From Saccharomycopsis crataegensis (Eukaryota; Ascomycota; Saccharomycetes; Ascoideales; Saccharomycopsidaceae): DNA of 64,000 bases. This document shows positions 31,915 to 43,714 of this stretch, piece after piece (position 1 is the stretch's first letter; each line of letters opens with the position of its first letter). Below the pieces are notes generated by a model. It saw only the letters and a program-made list of their open reading frames with translations, was not told where the DNA came from and ran no database searches. The stretch covers positions 2,232,001-2,296,000 of the forward strand of contig NW_027043819.1 in NCBI RefSeq assembly GCF_037102585.1, in the 5' to 3' direction. Position numbers and translations under genes: made by a program.

Positions 31915-33150
31915 ATGCTAAACTTTGGCGGGTCTGTCAAGCTCAATACAAAGGTAATTGCCATTGCTGGTGCATTCCTCCTTTTCAATTTGATCCTAAT
32001 TTCCAACAGCTATTATTCACATAATGGAATCTCGTCAACAATTGATCATTATCGTACAAAATATCAAAAGACAAATGACGTTTCTCAAACAATAGTGGAC
32101 AGTAAAGATATTGAAGGCAATATATTATTCGAAGAACATTTCAAATCCCTGGGGGACAAGAAGAGTTACTATGAAAAATATTCTATGCAATATCTTCCCA
32201 ATTATACTGGCGAAAATTTAAATCATGAGGAATCCACATTGTTGGTATCATTGATCTCTAGTAGTGCACCATACGGCAGGGATAGAACTTACGACCAATT
32301 TTTCAATGATGTATTAAATGGGTTCAATGAGGATTATGGCAAAATATCTTTGGGGCTACTTTGTATTACAAAGGATCATTTTGATACGATCAAGAACTAT
32401 ATGAGAGATTTCTTCCAAGATGAAAGAATCGAAGCAGAAAAGAAATTCAACAAAGTTACGATGATTTACGCCCCATTTTTGGACGAAAATAATGCTAGCG
32501 GTAGAGATGATCGTCAGAAACCATCATTCCAGAAAAAGCGTCGTTCATTAATTGCGAAGTCTCGTAACTTTTTAATCAACAGTATTCTTGAATTTGAAAA
32601 ATATATCTTGACTATAGATTCTGACATTATTGAAATCAATCCTGACACTATCTCTATGTTTATTACTAGCAAGAAAGATATAATTGTTCCTAGAATTGAA
32701 CGAGGAATTCAACAGGATTATGATTTGAATTCATGGAAAGGATCACGTAAAGTTCCAACTTCCGAAGAATTTGAAATGATGAAAAAATCTCAACAGAAAG
32801 CTTATCAACTGGGATCACGAGATGAAGAGTATATATTTGTTCCAATGGATCAAGAGGGGAAAATGGAACATTTGATTGATGCCAGTAACCGTTTGAAGTC
32901 AAACAGGAAGGCGAAGGTTAATGAGTTGGTAGAGATTGATTCTGTGGGCGGAGCAGTGTTGTTTTTAAAGTCAGAAATTTGGAAATTGGGAATCCAGTTC
33001 CCACCTTTCTATGTCATTGGTACAGATTGGAATTTGCCATTGGGTGGTTATGATGGTATTGAAACTGAAGGGTTATGCTATGAGGCTAAGATTTTGGGCT
33101 ACACTTGTTGGTCTATGCCTAACTTGGTAGCGCAACACAGTGAAGTATGA
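31915..33150 (+). CDS. GT62 mannosyltransferase (Anp1/Van1/Mnn9 family) B
   Basis: Paralog of the neighbouring minus-strand gene, 411 residues. Membrane anchor at about 14-34, then the Anp1 domain: KKRRSLIAKSRNFLINSILEF, DxD in LTIDSDIIEINPD, and the C-terminal GGYDGIETEGLCYEAKILGYTCW shared almost word for word with copy A. It lacks the long Ser-rich insert of copy A. Both end close after AQH, so neither seems truncated. The two copies probably arose by an old inverted duplication, judging from low identity outside motifs. Confidence 0.88.
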   Translation: MLNFGGSVKLNTKVIAIAGAFLLFNLILISNSYYSHNGISSTIDHYRTKYQKTNDVSQTIVDSKDIEGNILFEEHFKSLGDKKSYYEKYSMQYLPNYTGENLNHEESTLLVSLISSSAPYGRDRTYDQFFNDVLNGFNEDYGKISLGLLCITKDHFDTIKNYMRDFFQDERIEAEKKFNKVTMIYAPFLDENNASGRDDRQKPSFQKKRRSLIAKSRNFLINSILEFEKYILTIDSDIIEINPDTISMFITSKKDIIVPRIERGIQQDYDLNSWKGSRKVPTSEEFEMMKKSQQKAYQLGSRDEEYIFVPMDQEGKMEHLIDASNRLKSNRKAKVNELVEIDSVGGAVLFLKSEIWKLGIQFPPFYVIGTDWNLPLGGYDGIETEGLCYEAKILGYTCWSMPNLVAQHSEV

Positions 33151-34068
33151 TCCTAGTACTTGTAAACATTTTCAGGTAGTGCTAGCGATCTTGACGGTGA
33201 GAAAAAGATAACTTGAACTCATATAATTTTTAGCAGACTATGGATGAGTTTTTATATTTGGCATTTTTTTTTTTGTTTTCTTTCAAGTAACATACCTCTT
33301 CCATTCGAATTTAAGTAACTGTGGCCAAGTAGATTCATTTTTTTTTGTTTTTCTTTCTAAGTCTTCTTAGGAAGAACTTGAATTTGATTTTTTAAGTGCA
33401 CTTTTAATGTTTTTTGTTTTGTGCACAAACCTGTTGGTATTGACATGTTTATCACATACGCCATGACGTCATATATATTTTGAACGATATCCCTAGAAAC
33501 AGATACAACAAAAAGCACCTGCACTTTCTTCGTGGAATATTGTCCCACATAGTCATACAATGTAACAGGCTTGTGTTGAGATTAACTGGTATAAACATCA
33601 TAGTAATGGATCCCTTAGCGCTCATTACCCGGTATAATGCAAGTGTATGGCACGACCCAACACAAAAAGAAAAGACTTTTGAGATATCACGGATTGGTAC
33701 AACCCTCTGCTATTATTTCTTTCTTTCTTTTCTTTTCTTGTCCTTTTTATTTTTTTTTTTTTTCCCCCTTTTGCTTTTTTGTTTTCAGTCCCCACCGTCA
33801 TTGCTTGTTTTGGTTCTTCCTTGTTGTGAGGTGACAGCTGACAGGTCTTGCAGCATCAGTGGGGTAAGCCGCACACCCTTCAACGGACGGGAGGGACCTC
33901 TGCATGCTGTGGGGTACGAAGTGGGATGAGCGACTCCACAGACATTGCTAGATACACCCAACACTATAAAGGGCATTATCTGCCCGTGAAAGACCGCCTG
34001 TTGCATATGTTTTTTGAACCAAACTTACAATATCAAATACAATCGCTGTGGTCTGAAATAATATTAAT
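33151..34068. promoter_or_regulatory. Promoter region of the ATO transporter
   Basis: 918 bp without a gene. A strong pyrimidine tract (33716-33785) and a GC-richer block (33835-33960) precede a TATAAAG at about 33965 and the ATG at 34069. The pyrimidine tract and TATA suggest a strong, regulated promoter. The overlapping open frames here have no family resemblance. Confidence 0.55.
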
Positions 34069-34845
34069 ATGAGTACGCTTGGTGACGAAGAAGTTAGACA
34101 TTTCACTCCAGACTTGGAGAAACAAATCAATCGAATCCATACGTCTGAAGATGGTACTATTGTCCACATGGGACCATATTCCTTCCACAAGGATGAGTTG
34201 GTCAACGCTTTTGGTGGGAATTTGAACCCAGGGATTGCTCCAATGCCTCCTATAAGGGGTCTCAACTCCGTACCAATGGGACTTGCCTCTTTTGCTTTTT
34301 GTTCTTTCGTTGTTTCATTATTCCATGTGCAAGCAAGAGATGCCTCCAATCAATCGATATTGATTGGCTCATGCTTTTTCTACGGCGGGGTTATCGAAGT
34401 GATTTCTGGCTTAATGGCGTTGATTGTTGACAACACCTTTGCCGGAACTGCTTTAGGATGCTTTGGTGGGTTTTGGCTAAGTTACGGAGCTATCTTATGT
34501 AACGCTTTTGGAATAGTTTCTTCATATACCACTGAGGAGGAATATCATAGTGCTTTGGGATTCTTCTTGACTGGCTGGTTCATGTTTTCCTTTGTCATTT
34601 GGCTTTGCACTTTTAAGTCTACATGGCCGTTCTTTAGCTTGTTTTTTTTAATCTGGGTGTGGATTTTGGTGCTTGCAATTGGTACTTTTCAAAATAATGC
34701 CAATATAATTAAGGCTGGTGGTGTTCTTGGATTATTGGCTTCATTTAATGGGTTATACTTGATGTGGGCAGGGATGGCCACACATGAAAATTCCTACTTC
34801 ACAGCTATTCCTTTGAGTCTTCCTTATGCTCCAAAAGTTGAATGA
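34069..34845 (+). CDS. Acetate/ammonium transporter (GPR1/FUN34/YaaH, Ato family)
   Basis: Six-helix plasma-membrane protein of the AceTr family (Ady2/Ato in yeast), which moves acetate and is linked to ammonium export. The 258-residue product is of normal length. The family signature NPAPLGL appears at residues 66-72 as NSVPMGL, so two positions vary. Six hydrophobic segments follow, with the conserved loop GIVSSYTTEEEYHSALGFFLTGW. The hydrophilic N-terminus contains the usual GPYSFHKDELVNAFGG. It is likely glucose-repressed, as its relatives are, but this is inference. The NSVPMGL change could alter selectivity. Confidence 0.93.
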   Translation: MSTLGDEEVRHFTPDLEKQINRIHTSEDGTIVHMGPYSFHKDELVNAFGGNLNPGIAPMPPIRGLNSVPMGLASFAFCSFVVSLFHVQARDASNQSILIGSCFFYGGVIEVISGLMALIVDNTFAGTALGCFGGFWLSYGAILCNAFGIVSSYTTEEEYHSALGFFLTGWFMFSFVIWLCTFKSTWPFFSLFFLIWVWILVLAIGTFQNNANIIKAGGVLGLLASFNGLYLMWAGMATHENSYFTAIPLSLPYAPKVE

Positions 34846-35152
34846 TTAATCTCACTTCATAATTTGCATATAGTAGTGGTTTTATTATTTTTATTAGCAA
34901 TAATCGCAATTGATGTTCTGTGTATTTATTTTCTTACTTCCTCAGTAGGTGTCCCAATAGATTAGCACTATAGGTGTTATCTGTTCCCCCACATAACATG
35001 GAGTCCAACACCCCAACACCCCAACACCCCAACACTTTACAAAGCCAGTAAAAGACCCGAACATTAGTAACATATGTTTTAATAAAACAAATTCATATAA
35101 ACAAGCCCATGAGCGTGCCATAGTAGAAAAATAACTATTTAATATGTAAATC
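34846..35152. other. Convergent 3' spacer ATO/CDR
   Basis: 307 bp between converging genes. It contains a small minisatellite (35007-35035) and is otherwise AT-rich. Confidence 0.6.
35007..35035. repeat. AACACCCC minisatellite
   Basis: Three copies of AACACCCC plus AACAC. The complementary strand has regularly spaced GGGG blocks, which could form a G-quadruplex with the CCCCC block at 34986-34990. Confidence 0.7.
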
Positions 35153-38100
35153 TTATTTTTTTTTCGGCTTTATTTTCCCCAGTAAGCGCTTGATGTGACT
35201 AATTGGAATCAATTTGATTCTTTTAACCCTTAGCAAATAATACATCAGAACCATCGCGATCAAATTGAAACAGATATAAACCCAAAAAAAACCAAAGTTT
35301 CTCCATAATGTACTATAACTAATGGAAATAGTTTTTAAATATTGATCACCGGAAGAATATGCGCAATATTGACAACTACCTGTGGCATTAGGATTCTTGA
35401 CATATCCACCTCTGGTGTTGATGAATGGGTCGAGGTATTGACCACAAGTTTTGCTGGAAGGTGGATTGATAATGGCATACTCACTTTCCCGACAACGAAC
35501 ATCAATGCCATGAAGAGAAAGTGACATGAAAATCTGAATAAAATATGTAAATGGTGAAATCTTCCACATAAATGTCCAAAAACCAGGCATTTGCTGAGGA
35601 AAATTACTGTTAGTAAAATTATGAATAGAAGAAAGATAGTGCTGATGATAAAAATACTTACCGATTCTGGTTGAATCACTCCACTGAAGGCGATCATAAA
35701 TGCCAAACATAAAGAAATCAACACCGTAGCAGATGGCAAATCAGGAGACATATAAAGAATCCAAAGGCCGAATGATAAATAATAAAGCTGGAAAATAATA
35801 CAATAGAACATATAATAAACTCCCACTGTATAGGAATTATAGTTCCGATGGACTGGAAAGTACATAGCCACAAAGAAAAGCGTCGACAATACCAAATGAT
35901 AGGGCAATTCATTGATATATTGAGCAAGCAATAATGCTAACCAATGATAAGTATTTGATTTTGATTCACGAATTTCAAATACCTCACGAGATTGTAAAGC
36001 ACGACTTTGTGTTTGTTGTATCAACGGAACACTAATGATGATTGACATAAATACAGAAAATAATTCATTCCTCATTCCAATAATACCATTGTCGGCATCC
36101 CAAAACGTAAAGCCAATATATAAACCGGCCATCACCAGTAGAAAAAATTTACCCGTTATGTAAACTGGATCTCTCCAAAATTGTCTTGCAACACGATGTA
36201 TAACTAATGCCAACTGATAATAGTAAGGGGTTTCAAATTTTTTTAACTTCTTATCTTGTGATGTGATAATAGCATCACCTGTCCTGGCAGTCGACGTTGT
36301 ACTAAACAAATTGGTCATAGATTTAAGTAGTACTTGATATTCTTGAGAATCTAACCAATTATTACCCCAATCTTGAGTGACAGTGGCAGTAGCTCCGGCC
36401 CCAATGGTTTCAAGAATATATTCAGCAGGGTTTTCAAATTCTTCACATTTTCTGCCGCCATGGGCCTCGAAATAATCCAACATGATTCTCAGATGCTCTC
36501 CAATATCACCAAAATAAACTGTATAGCCACCTTTTTTCAATAACAATAATCTATCAAACTGTTCAAATAAAACCGCCGAAGGTTGATGAATGGTGCACAA
36601 GATTGCTTGCCCAGCATGAGCTAAGTCCTTCAACAATTTTACAATCGCAAATGATGACTGTGAGTCCAAGCCTGAAGTTGGCTCGTCCAAAAATAATAAC
36701 AACGATGGCTTGGCAACCAATTCAACTCCAATTGATAACTTCTTGCGTTGTTCCACATTCAAACCGTATCCAGTCTTTCCGACAATAGCATCAGAATAAG
36801 CGACCATTCCCAAGATCTTGATGATTTCCTCAACATACTCGCACTTTGCTTGATCACTTACTTCTCTCAGCCTTCTAAGTCTCGCAGAGAATCGAAGAGA
36901 TTCACGAACTGTCAATTCCGAAAAATGAACATCTTGCTGCTGAACATAGCCGGTTCTTCTTTGAAAAGAAGATGCTAACACACCACCATTGACAGAAATG
37001 TCACCAGTAACTATTCCAACATCAACTCTTTGAGATAAAATATTTAATAAAGTTGTCTTTCCAGCCCCTGATTCTCCCATCAAGGCAGTAAGGGTTCCTG
37101 GTTTTATATATCCTTGGATGTCATGCAACAACTTTCTGAAAGTGCCATCTCTCAATTTCACCTCATAATTGACATTTCGCCACATGAAAACATCTTCACT
37201 TCCAAGACCTTCAAAAACTTTAGTACTTTTAATAATATTGTTCACATTCGGGTTCTCTTCAAGATTGTCAACCATTGGACTGGAGCCTTCGCTCTGCTTT
37301 TCATAATCAACTTCATTTCTATGAGCAGCAATTCTGAGCTCTTGGATTATCTGCCTGGTTTCTTTGGTCTTTTTAAAAATCAAAACATCATAACCAACCT
37401 TATCAGTTCTAATGAACTCCGATGCAATCCCAGCAATAGATAAGAAAAATATAAGAAATCCCACTAAAATCCCGAAATTTTTCCACAAGTGGCTGAAATA
37501 ATATTGATACGCCACTCTAAGATAATTATTACCAGAGACATAGTTTTCACCAGGCTGTGATCCGCTGAAAGCACAAGTCTTATATGTTATTGGTAAATCA
37601 TTGTAATATGGACCTTGTGGTACAAGTGAAACCGTGCAAGGCATATTAACATTGTGGAACTCATCAACCAACATAGATTCGAAACCATACCTCACGGGAT
37701 TAATATAGCTGATCCATTTAAACCAAGGTTGCATTGACGGCAACTGAATCATATAACTTGAATATTGAACCGCGCTCAAAATAATTAGCCCAGCAAATGG
37801 ATTTGCCACAGATATGTTTGGACTCATTAGAGCCACAAATTGGAAAAGCGAGTTCATTGTTGCCGATGTGAGGATTGTAAATAAGTAAAACACAAAGAAA
37901 TTACCAGGAGCTCGTTTCAATCCAGAGAGAAAGAAGACAATGATACAAAATCCAGTGATGCCAATCAATTTAAACGCTTGATCAACAATAAATGAAGAAA
38001 AAAATTCGGTAGATGGATGACAGAATGAGTAACCCCGCTGCTTTAATAATATTGGACGTTTAGCGAAGGAATTGGAGGTCAAAGCCATTCCAGCAAGAGA

Positions 38101-39729
38101 ATAATATAACACAGCAAAGAAAAGAACTCCACCTCTGGAGAATGCTCCGGTTGTAGAATCTGTAATTTGATAGAATAAAGAGCCAATTATCAAAGCTTGT
38201 ATGATATCAGAGGTAATTTGTGTAGCCAAATAGGTGAAATCACCTATAACTATTTGATAAGATCGAATGAGGTTTAGTTTCAATTGTTGAAAATAGCTGA
38301 CGGTGTAAGAAGAATTGACTTTACTTTTTTCCTGTTTCGAAGATTCATAGAATAGGTTTCTGGTGTGTTTGGCATCAATTGACTCTTTATAAAGTTTGAT
38401 TTCATCTTTCAAGCTGCTAAACTCAGGAGATTTTAACCAATATGCTTCAAATTCAGCAGCACTTCTCGGGACTCTGTTTTCAAAGCCTGGCCTAGGATAT
38501 CTTCCATTTCGATCAGTAATTGCTGTCAAAAATTCTGCAGTTGTTTGACGTTTTGGACATTCAAACCCCATTTTTTCAAAAAAAGGCTTAGCGTGCTTAG
38601 TCGAACCAAAATAAATTTGACGACCCTCGTACAACACCATTACTTTATCAAACTTCTCATAAATGTTTTCCGAAGCTTGATAAATAGTCACAAAATTTGT
38701 AGAATGCATGACATTAGTCAAGACTCTAATAGCTGTGGCATATTCCAAAGCAGTAGAAGAGTCTAGTCCCCTAGTGGCGTTATCCCAACAATAAACTTTG
38801 CCATCAGCTGCTAAAGCTTCAGCAATGGATACTCTTTTTCTTTCGCCACCACTAATCCCATGGACAAAATCGTTACCAACTTTAGTATCATAAGCATGCC
38901 GCAAGCCAAATAAAGTTGCAATCATATCCACTTTAAAATTAACATATTGGTCTGTAGATATCTCACCAGGAACTACAGCAACTCTTACTTGTGGAACTTT
39001 GCAACCAACCGCAAACTTTAAAGTTTGATGAACTGTCAAATGAGGGAAATGGACATCTAACTCAGGGTTGTAAATAAAATCATTTTTATGAGTTTTCAAC
39101 ATCTCATTTAGAGAAATCCCATCAAAGCTAATTTCCCCAATGGTGGAAAAGTATTGATCCATTCCTTCTCCGGCAATGTTTTTAAGCAAAGTTGAGCAAC
39201 CAGCACCTGGCCTACCTAACAATAGACACATTTCGCCTGCTTTAACAATGCCGTTGATATTATTTAGAATTCTCTTGGTTGGTTTTCGATTTCCTCTATT
39301 TTTGATCTTTTCCATAACTTTTCCGGGAATATTGAATCGAGATCCAACCGTTTTTGCAAATGTTGCGGACCTATCGATACCCAAAGTACAGACATTTTCC
39401 AACATCACCCCAGTAGAACGAAGATGAACATTTTGAATATCAGCATTTTTTAAAAAATTTCTAAGGATGCTTGCAAGATTGAAATCATCTGGACTGATAG
39501 TCAACGTATCCCTCGTGGTGACATGTGACAAATGTTTTGCAATTGTCTCAAGACGGTGGATAAAATGATGAGGATGATCTAAACTGACTCTGGTAGCAAT
39601 ATTTGAGATATCAGAATCCTCGCCTGATTCTTCTGTCTCGTTGCTCTTACTCGCTGGGTCACGGGAGCCGGTATTATTTAAAGAACCACTTGTGGCCGAT
39701 GTAGCAGTAATGTTGGGTGACAATAACAT
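35153..39729 (-). CDS. CDR/PDR5-type ABC multidrug transporter (spliced)
   Basis: Full-size pleiotropic-drug-resistance pump of the plasma membrane with the (NBD-TMD)2 layout. Exons 39729-35662 and 35593-35153 give 1502 residues. NBD1 has the fungal-degenerate Walker A GRPGAGCSTLLKN (about residue 170) and signature ISGGERKRVSIAEAL; NBD2 has a normal Walker A GESGAGKTTLLNIL (about 885) and the degenerate signature LNVEQRKKLSIGVEL, so one composite ATP site is expected to be catalytic. The linker region RNGRYPRPGFENRVPRSAAEFEAYW is of Cdr1 type. The C-terminal external Cys-rich loop (CRESEYAI...CQYC) and last helix lie in exon 2. Azole or other drug export is likely but substrate cannot be read. 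I found essentially no in-frame CTG codons over exon 1. Confidence 0.95.
35594..35661 (-). other. Intron near the 3' end of the CDR-type gene
   Basis: A 68-bp intron with donor GTAAGT, branch TACTAAC and acceptor CTCAG. Splicing joins AFSGVIQPES to QMPGFWTFMWKISPFTY, restoring the conserved start of the last transmembrane region. Reading through instead gives a frame that loses the family C-terminus. Confidence 0.95.
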
Positions 39730-40480
39730 TGCTCTTGCTGTGGTGAGTCTTCAGTTGGTAGATTTCAAAAACGCAGTGGAAAATATCAATGACAATTATA
39801 GCTCCTTTTTACTGATAAAGAAAAAAAATGTTATCTGGTAAATATATTTGATAAAGTAGCAAAAATAAAAAAAGTGAGTATATGATCTAGGGGTGTTAGG
39901 CGGATGCATGAATGACGCTTGCAGGAAGAGTATGATATTTTCTTTTTCTAAAATCATGAGGAGTTTTCCATTCTTTATTTTTAATACATTTTTGATTAAA
40001 TTATCGTTTAATTACCTATGAAACATGATAACTCAGCTATAAACTCTTATGGAGTAAAAGAATGGAAGAAGTTATAGACAGGTGAAATTGTACTTGCCTT
40101 TGCACTGGGCCAACATTGTGCCACTAAAGCGATTATAAATTACTATATATCTGAAAAAAAAAAGGATCATGTCAAGTAGTTAGATAAAAACTAATTCAAT
40201 ATCATTATATTGTATTCAATTACGAAAATAAGCTCTGATAATTCTTATTGGAATGTAATATTTGGGTCAATCAAATGGCATTTTAGATGTTGACTCAAGG
40301 ACTCCCACAGTTGCTAATTATTGTCTTACATCGCCAATACAAAAGAAAGCTGCTTCATAAAATATAGTTCAACAACAGAAAATGTTTTCCCGAAAATGGA
40401 GAAAAAATATATGCATAGCAATATTATATAAAAATCGTAAGGCGCCTGCTCAAGATACATGTGAAATCAAATTTGCATTT
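39730..40480. other. CDR promoter and dehydrogenase 3' flank
   Basis: 751-bp AT-rich spacer. The CDR-type promoter lies on the 39730 side. I looked for CGG-type drug-response elements and found none convincing. Confidence 0.5.
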
Positions 40481-42031
40481 TTAAAACTTCATTCGGACAG
40501 CCTTAATTTGAGTATAATTATCAACAACCTCAAAGCCAAGCTCTCTTCCAAAACCACTATACTTATAACCCCCGAAAGGCAAATTATAATGATTATCATT
40601 ATATGTGTTTATCCAAACCGTTCCTGCTCTCAACTTATTGGTAACATCAATAGCATTTTTCAAATTGGCCGTGTGAGCACCAGCAGCTAAACCATAATCG
40701 GTATCATTAGCCTTTGCTACAACCTCATCAATAGTTTTAAAAGTATCCAATACAAGCACTGGGCCAAATATTTCTCCCTTAACTATCTTCATTTTGTGTG
40801 TGGTACTTGTGAAAATTGTTGGTTTGATGAAAAATCCTCGATCACCATGACGCTCTCCACCAATGAGAACTTTTGCCCCCTCTTGCTTTCCAAGCTCAAT
40901 ATACTTCATAACTTTATCAAATTGTTTTCTAGAAGATATTGGCCCTTGGAAAGTCCCTTCCTCAAATGGATCACCAACCTTGAGCTGAGAAATTGCCTGG
41001 ATTGATTTATCCACCAATTTATCTTTTATTCCTTCTTGAACAAAAAGCCTTGACCCAGCACAACAAACTTGACCGGCATTAACATAAATGGAAAAAATGA
41101 TATTTTTAACTGTCAGTTCTATATCACAATCTTCAAATACAATGTTTGGAGATTTTCCACCCAACTCCAAAGTGACTTTCTTCAAATTCGTATCTGCTGC
41201 GTTTTGAAGAATTCTTTTTCCGGTAGCTGTTGATCCAGTGAATGCCACTTTATCAACTTTAGGAGACCTTGATAAATACTCACCAACAGTGGTACCTAAT
41301 CCGGAAACCAAATTATATACACCTGATGGAATCCCTGCTTCCTTAATAAATTGAGAGACATATAATGCTGTCAAAGGGGTGCATTCGGCTGGCTTCAAAA
41401 CCACACTATTACCAGTTACTAATGCTGGCCCAATTTTCTAGGATCACATTAAAAATGGGAAATTCCAAGGAATTATTTGACCACAGACTCCAATCGGTTC
41501 ACGCCGAGTGTAATTAAGTGAATTAGGTCCACCATTAATCACCCTTCCAAAAGGGTACTGAGCCAAGGTTTCTGAGAATCTAAGGCATTGAATTGCAAAA
41601 TCCACGTCCTTACAAGCGAGTGGTAATGCTTTACCGTTATCAAGAGATTCAATGCCGGCAATAACTTCTTTGTTTTCTTCAACCAAATCCGCTAGTTTAT
41701 TAATTGCACTAGATCTAATCATTGGATCACATGTTGGCCATCCGCCTTGAAACGCTAATCGAGCTGCATCAATTGCCAACTCAGTATCGTCTTCTTTAGC
41801 TTCATAAACTGATGTAATGACCTCATCTATGGATGGGTTGATGACTTCAAAAGTCTTTTCCTGTTTTGATTTGACAAATTCATTGCCAATAAAAAGCCCG
41901 GTAGGTTGTTTGTATTTAATTCCATTAGGCAATTTGATATCAACCGAAAGCGATGAGCAGGAATAAGACAAACTAGATATCGAGAAGGCTCTCAATGAGA
42001 GTCCTACTCCTGGTTTAATAGACCTTAACAT
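40481..42031 (-). pseudogene. Mitochondrial aldehyde dehydrogenase, two stop codons
   Basis: An NAD(P)-dependent aldehyde dehydrogenase of the Ald4/Ald5 type (acetaldehyde to acetate). One continuous frame of 517 codons runs from ATG 42031, with a mitochondrial presequence at residues 1-30, to the stop at 40481. The frame holds the substrate and cofactor regions, the catalytic-base motif TLELGGKSPN, the nucleophile motif AGQVCCAGS and the C-terminal FGGYKYSGFGRELG. Two in-frame stops interrupt it: TGA at 41446-41444 and TAG at 41440-41438. They fall exactly on the two tryptophans of the family motif LLM-W-(A/S)-W-KIGPALVTGN; the serine between them is kept. Both are single G-to-A changes from TGG. 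There is no frameshift, no intron-like signal at this place, and everything else looks functional, so loss would be recent. Confidence 0.85.
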
Positions 42032-42949
42032 TTCTCTTTGTAGGCTATGCTAAATGAGAGCTAATACAAAAGACAAGAAAGTAAGAAAAGAACCACATAT
42101 TATAATTAAATAAGTAGAAATCGAGATACTTCATATTTTATATTAGTTGATTGTTTATCTTTTATGGTTGCGCACCAATAGCTGCAATTGTGGGGAAAAA
42201 CTAGTTGGCTGCAATTTGGAGTATATTGAGCAGAAATTTTGGAAGGCGACCAACGGAAAAATGATAAATACTTGCTTTTATATCACAAACATCCTGTATA
42301 TTGCAAACACCACTACTGACAAACAGGCACTGCTATCAGGTAAGCCATCGCACTTGTCATTACCCGACTCAGGCACACCCATCGTTCCCCTTCTTTTTTT
42401 TTTTTGACGTATGTTGTGGCATTGTCTTTCACTACAACTGCTCTTCAAACCATAATAAATCTACCCAAAACGAAATGTTCTTTGTCTTAATAGGAAGTGA
42501 GTATCATAGTATCATATCTATTATAAATCCATTACCTAAAAAACAATACTAACCCTTTTGCGGGCCATGCTTTTAATAAGGAGATCGATCCAGCCAGCAA
42601 ACCAGGTCTCTGTCCCCATTGCAACAATTACAGTGTTACCCCTCGTAAGCATAAGCGCTTTGTCACCCTTTTCTTTATACCTGTGATCCCAGTCAGCTGG
42701 AGAAAAGAATATCATTGCTCAATTTGCAACTGGACACAAGACATGTGAGAATCTATTTGGCATACCACCACGATCGCTGACTATCCCATAACCAATAGAA
42801 ACCTCTATATTATTAAATCATTTATTATTATTGGCATGTAATGGCCAGTTTTCATTTTTGAATAGTCCTTCTCAGTGGATTTTATTGTTCTTATCACTAT
42901 TTTGCTCCATTCATATGGCTCTATTTTTACAGCCCATTCGATTATAATT
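42032..42949. other. Dehydrogenase promoter and MED22 3' flank
   Basis: 918-bp spacer, AT-rich with a T run near 42394-42405. No gene is supported. Confidence 0.55.
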
Positions 42950-43363
42950 TCATGCTGATGACCCCATGTAATCGACTTTTGTAATACGATCCATCAATTC
43001 CCCAATCATACCTTCCAAAATTTCGTTTCGCTGCTCATATTCTCCAATTTCCTGTTCCTTGTAACGATCTTCCAAGTCCGCGACCGAATTTGGCAATCGC
43101 TGTAAAATCCACTGCTCTTTCATACTTCTAGTGATTAATAACAACTCTTCCAACAATCTGACGATGTTGGAAGCATTAGACTCAAGAGCTAGAGTGGAGG
43201 TGGCAATAACGTTAATGTTCATTCCTTTTTGGGGGTGCACATCATCATCTTCGCCTGATTTTGGGGTAGACGATGAAAGTTCCACTAATTCAGAAAATCG
43301 TTTGACAAGAAGATCTGTGTTAGCGTCTACTTTCTTAAGGTAATTAATACATTTCTGTTGCAT
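42950..43363 (-). CDS. MED22: Mediator complex subunit 22
   Basis: Head-module subunit of the RNA polymerase II Mediator complex (Srb6 in S. cerevisiae); pairs with Med11 in a helical bundle. The 137-residue product is close to family length. The diagnostic segment is NVIATSTLALESNASNIVRL, followed by EELLLITRSMKEQWIL. Most of the chain is amphipathic helix. It shares a 351-bp divergent promoter with STS1. Confidence 0.93.
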   Translation of the reverse strand: MQQKCINYLKKVDANTDLLVKRFSELVELSSSTPKSGEDDDVHPQKGMNINVIATSTLALESNASNIVRLLEELLLITRSMKEQWILQRLPNSVADLEDRYKEQEIGEYEQRNEILEGMIGELMDRITKVDYMGSSA

Positions 43364-43714
43364 TATTGCCGGTTTTTAAGTAGAATATGGATATCTGGTG
43401 AACGGTCAGTAGTATAACCCCTACTGTACAATAATCAATATTTTCAAAAAAAAGATTACCCGACCTGTAAACCCACGGGTAACATAATTTTCCGCAGTTG
43501 TCAGAAGGCTCTAATTTTCTGAGTACCAGCAAAAAGGAAAAAGGGAAAAAAAATTTGTTAGGCAAAAAAGGTCATCCCCATCTACAAATTTTCATATCAT
43601 TCAAATTATACAGCACACCAAATATTACCATAACCAATACCCAAATCTACATAAATATATCCCATCTATAATCTAATAATATTTTTTCCACCACATTTTC
43701 TAATCTACTGAACA
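43364..43714. promoter_or_regulatory. Divergent MED22/STS1 promoter
   Basis: 351-bp spacer between head-to-head ATG codons with A runs around 43540-43555. No specific factor site is assigned. Confidence 0.45.

Noticed and set aside
33480-33929. Open frame of 149 codons upstream of the ATO gene
   Set aside because: It is mostly the pyrimidine tract read as Phe/Leu/Ser; no family resemblance.
40445-40690. Plus-strand open frame at the dehydrogenase 3' end
   Set aside because: It is the antisense of the conserved ALDH C-terminus.
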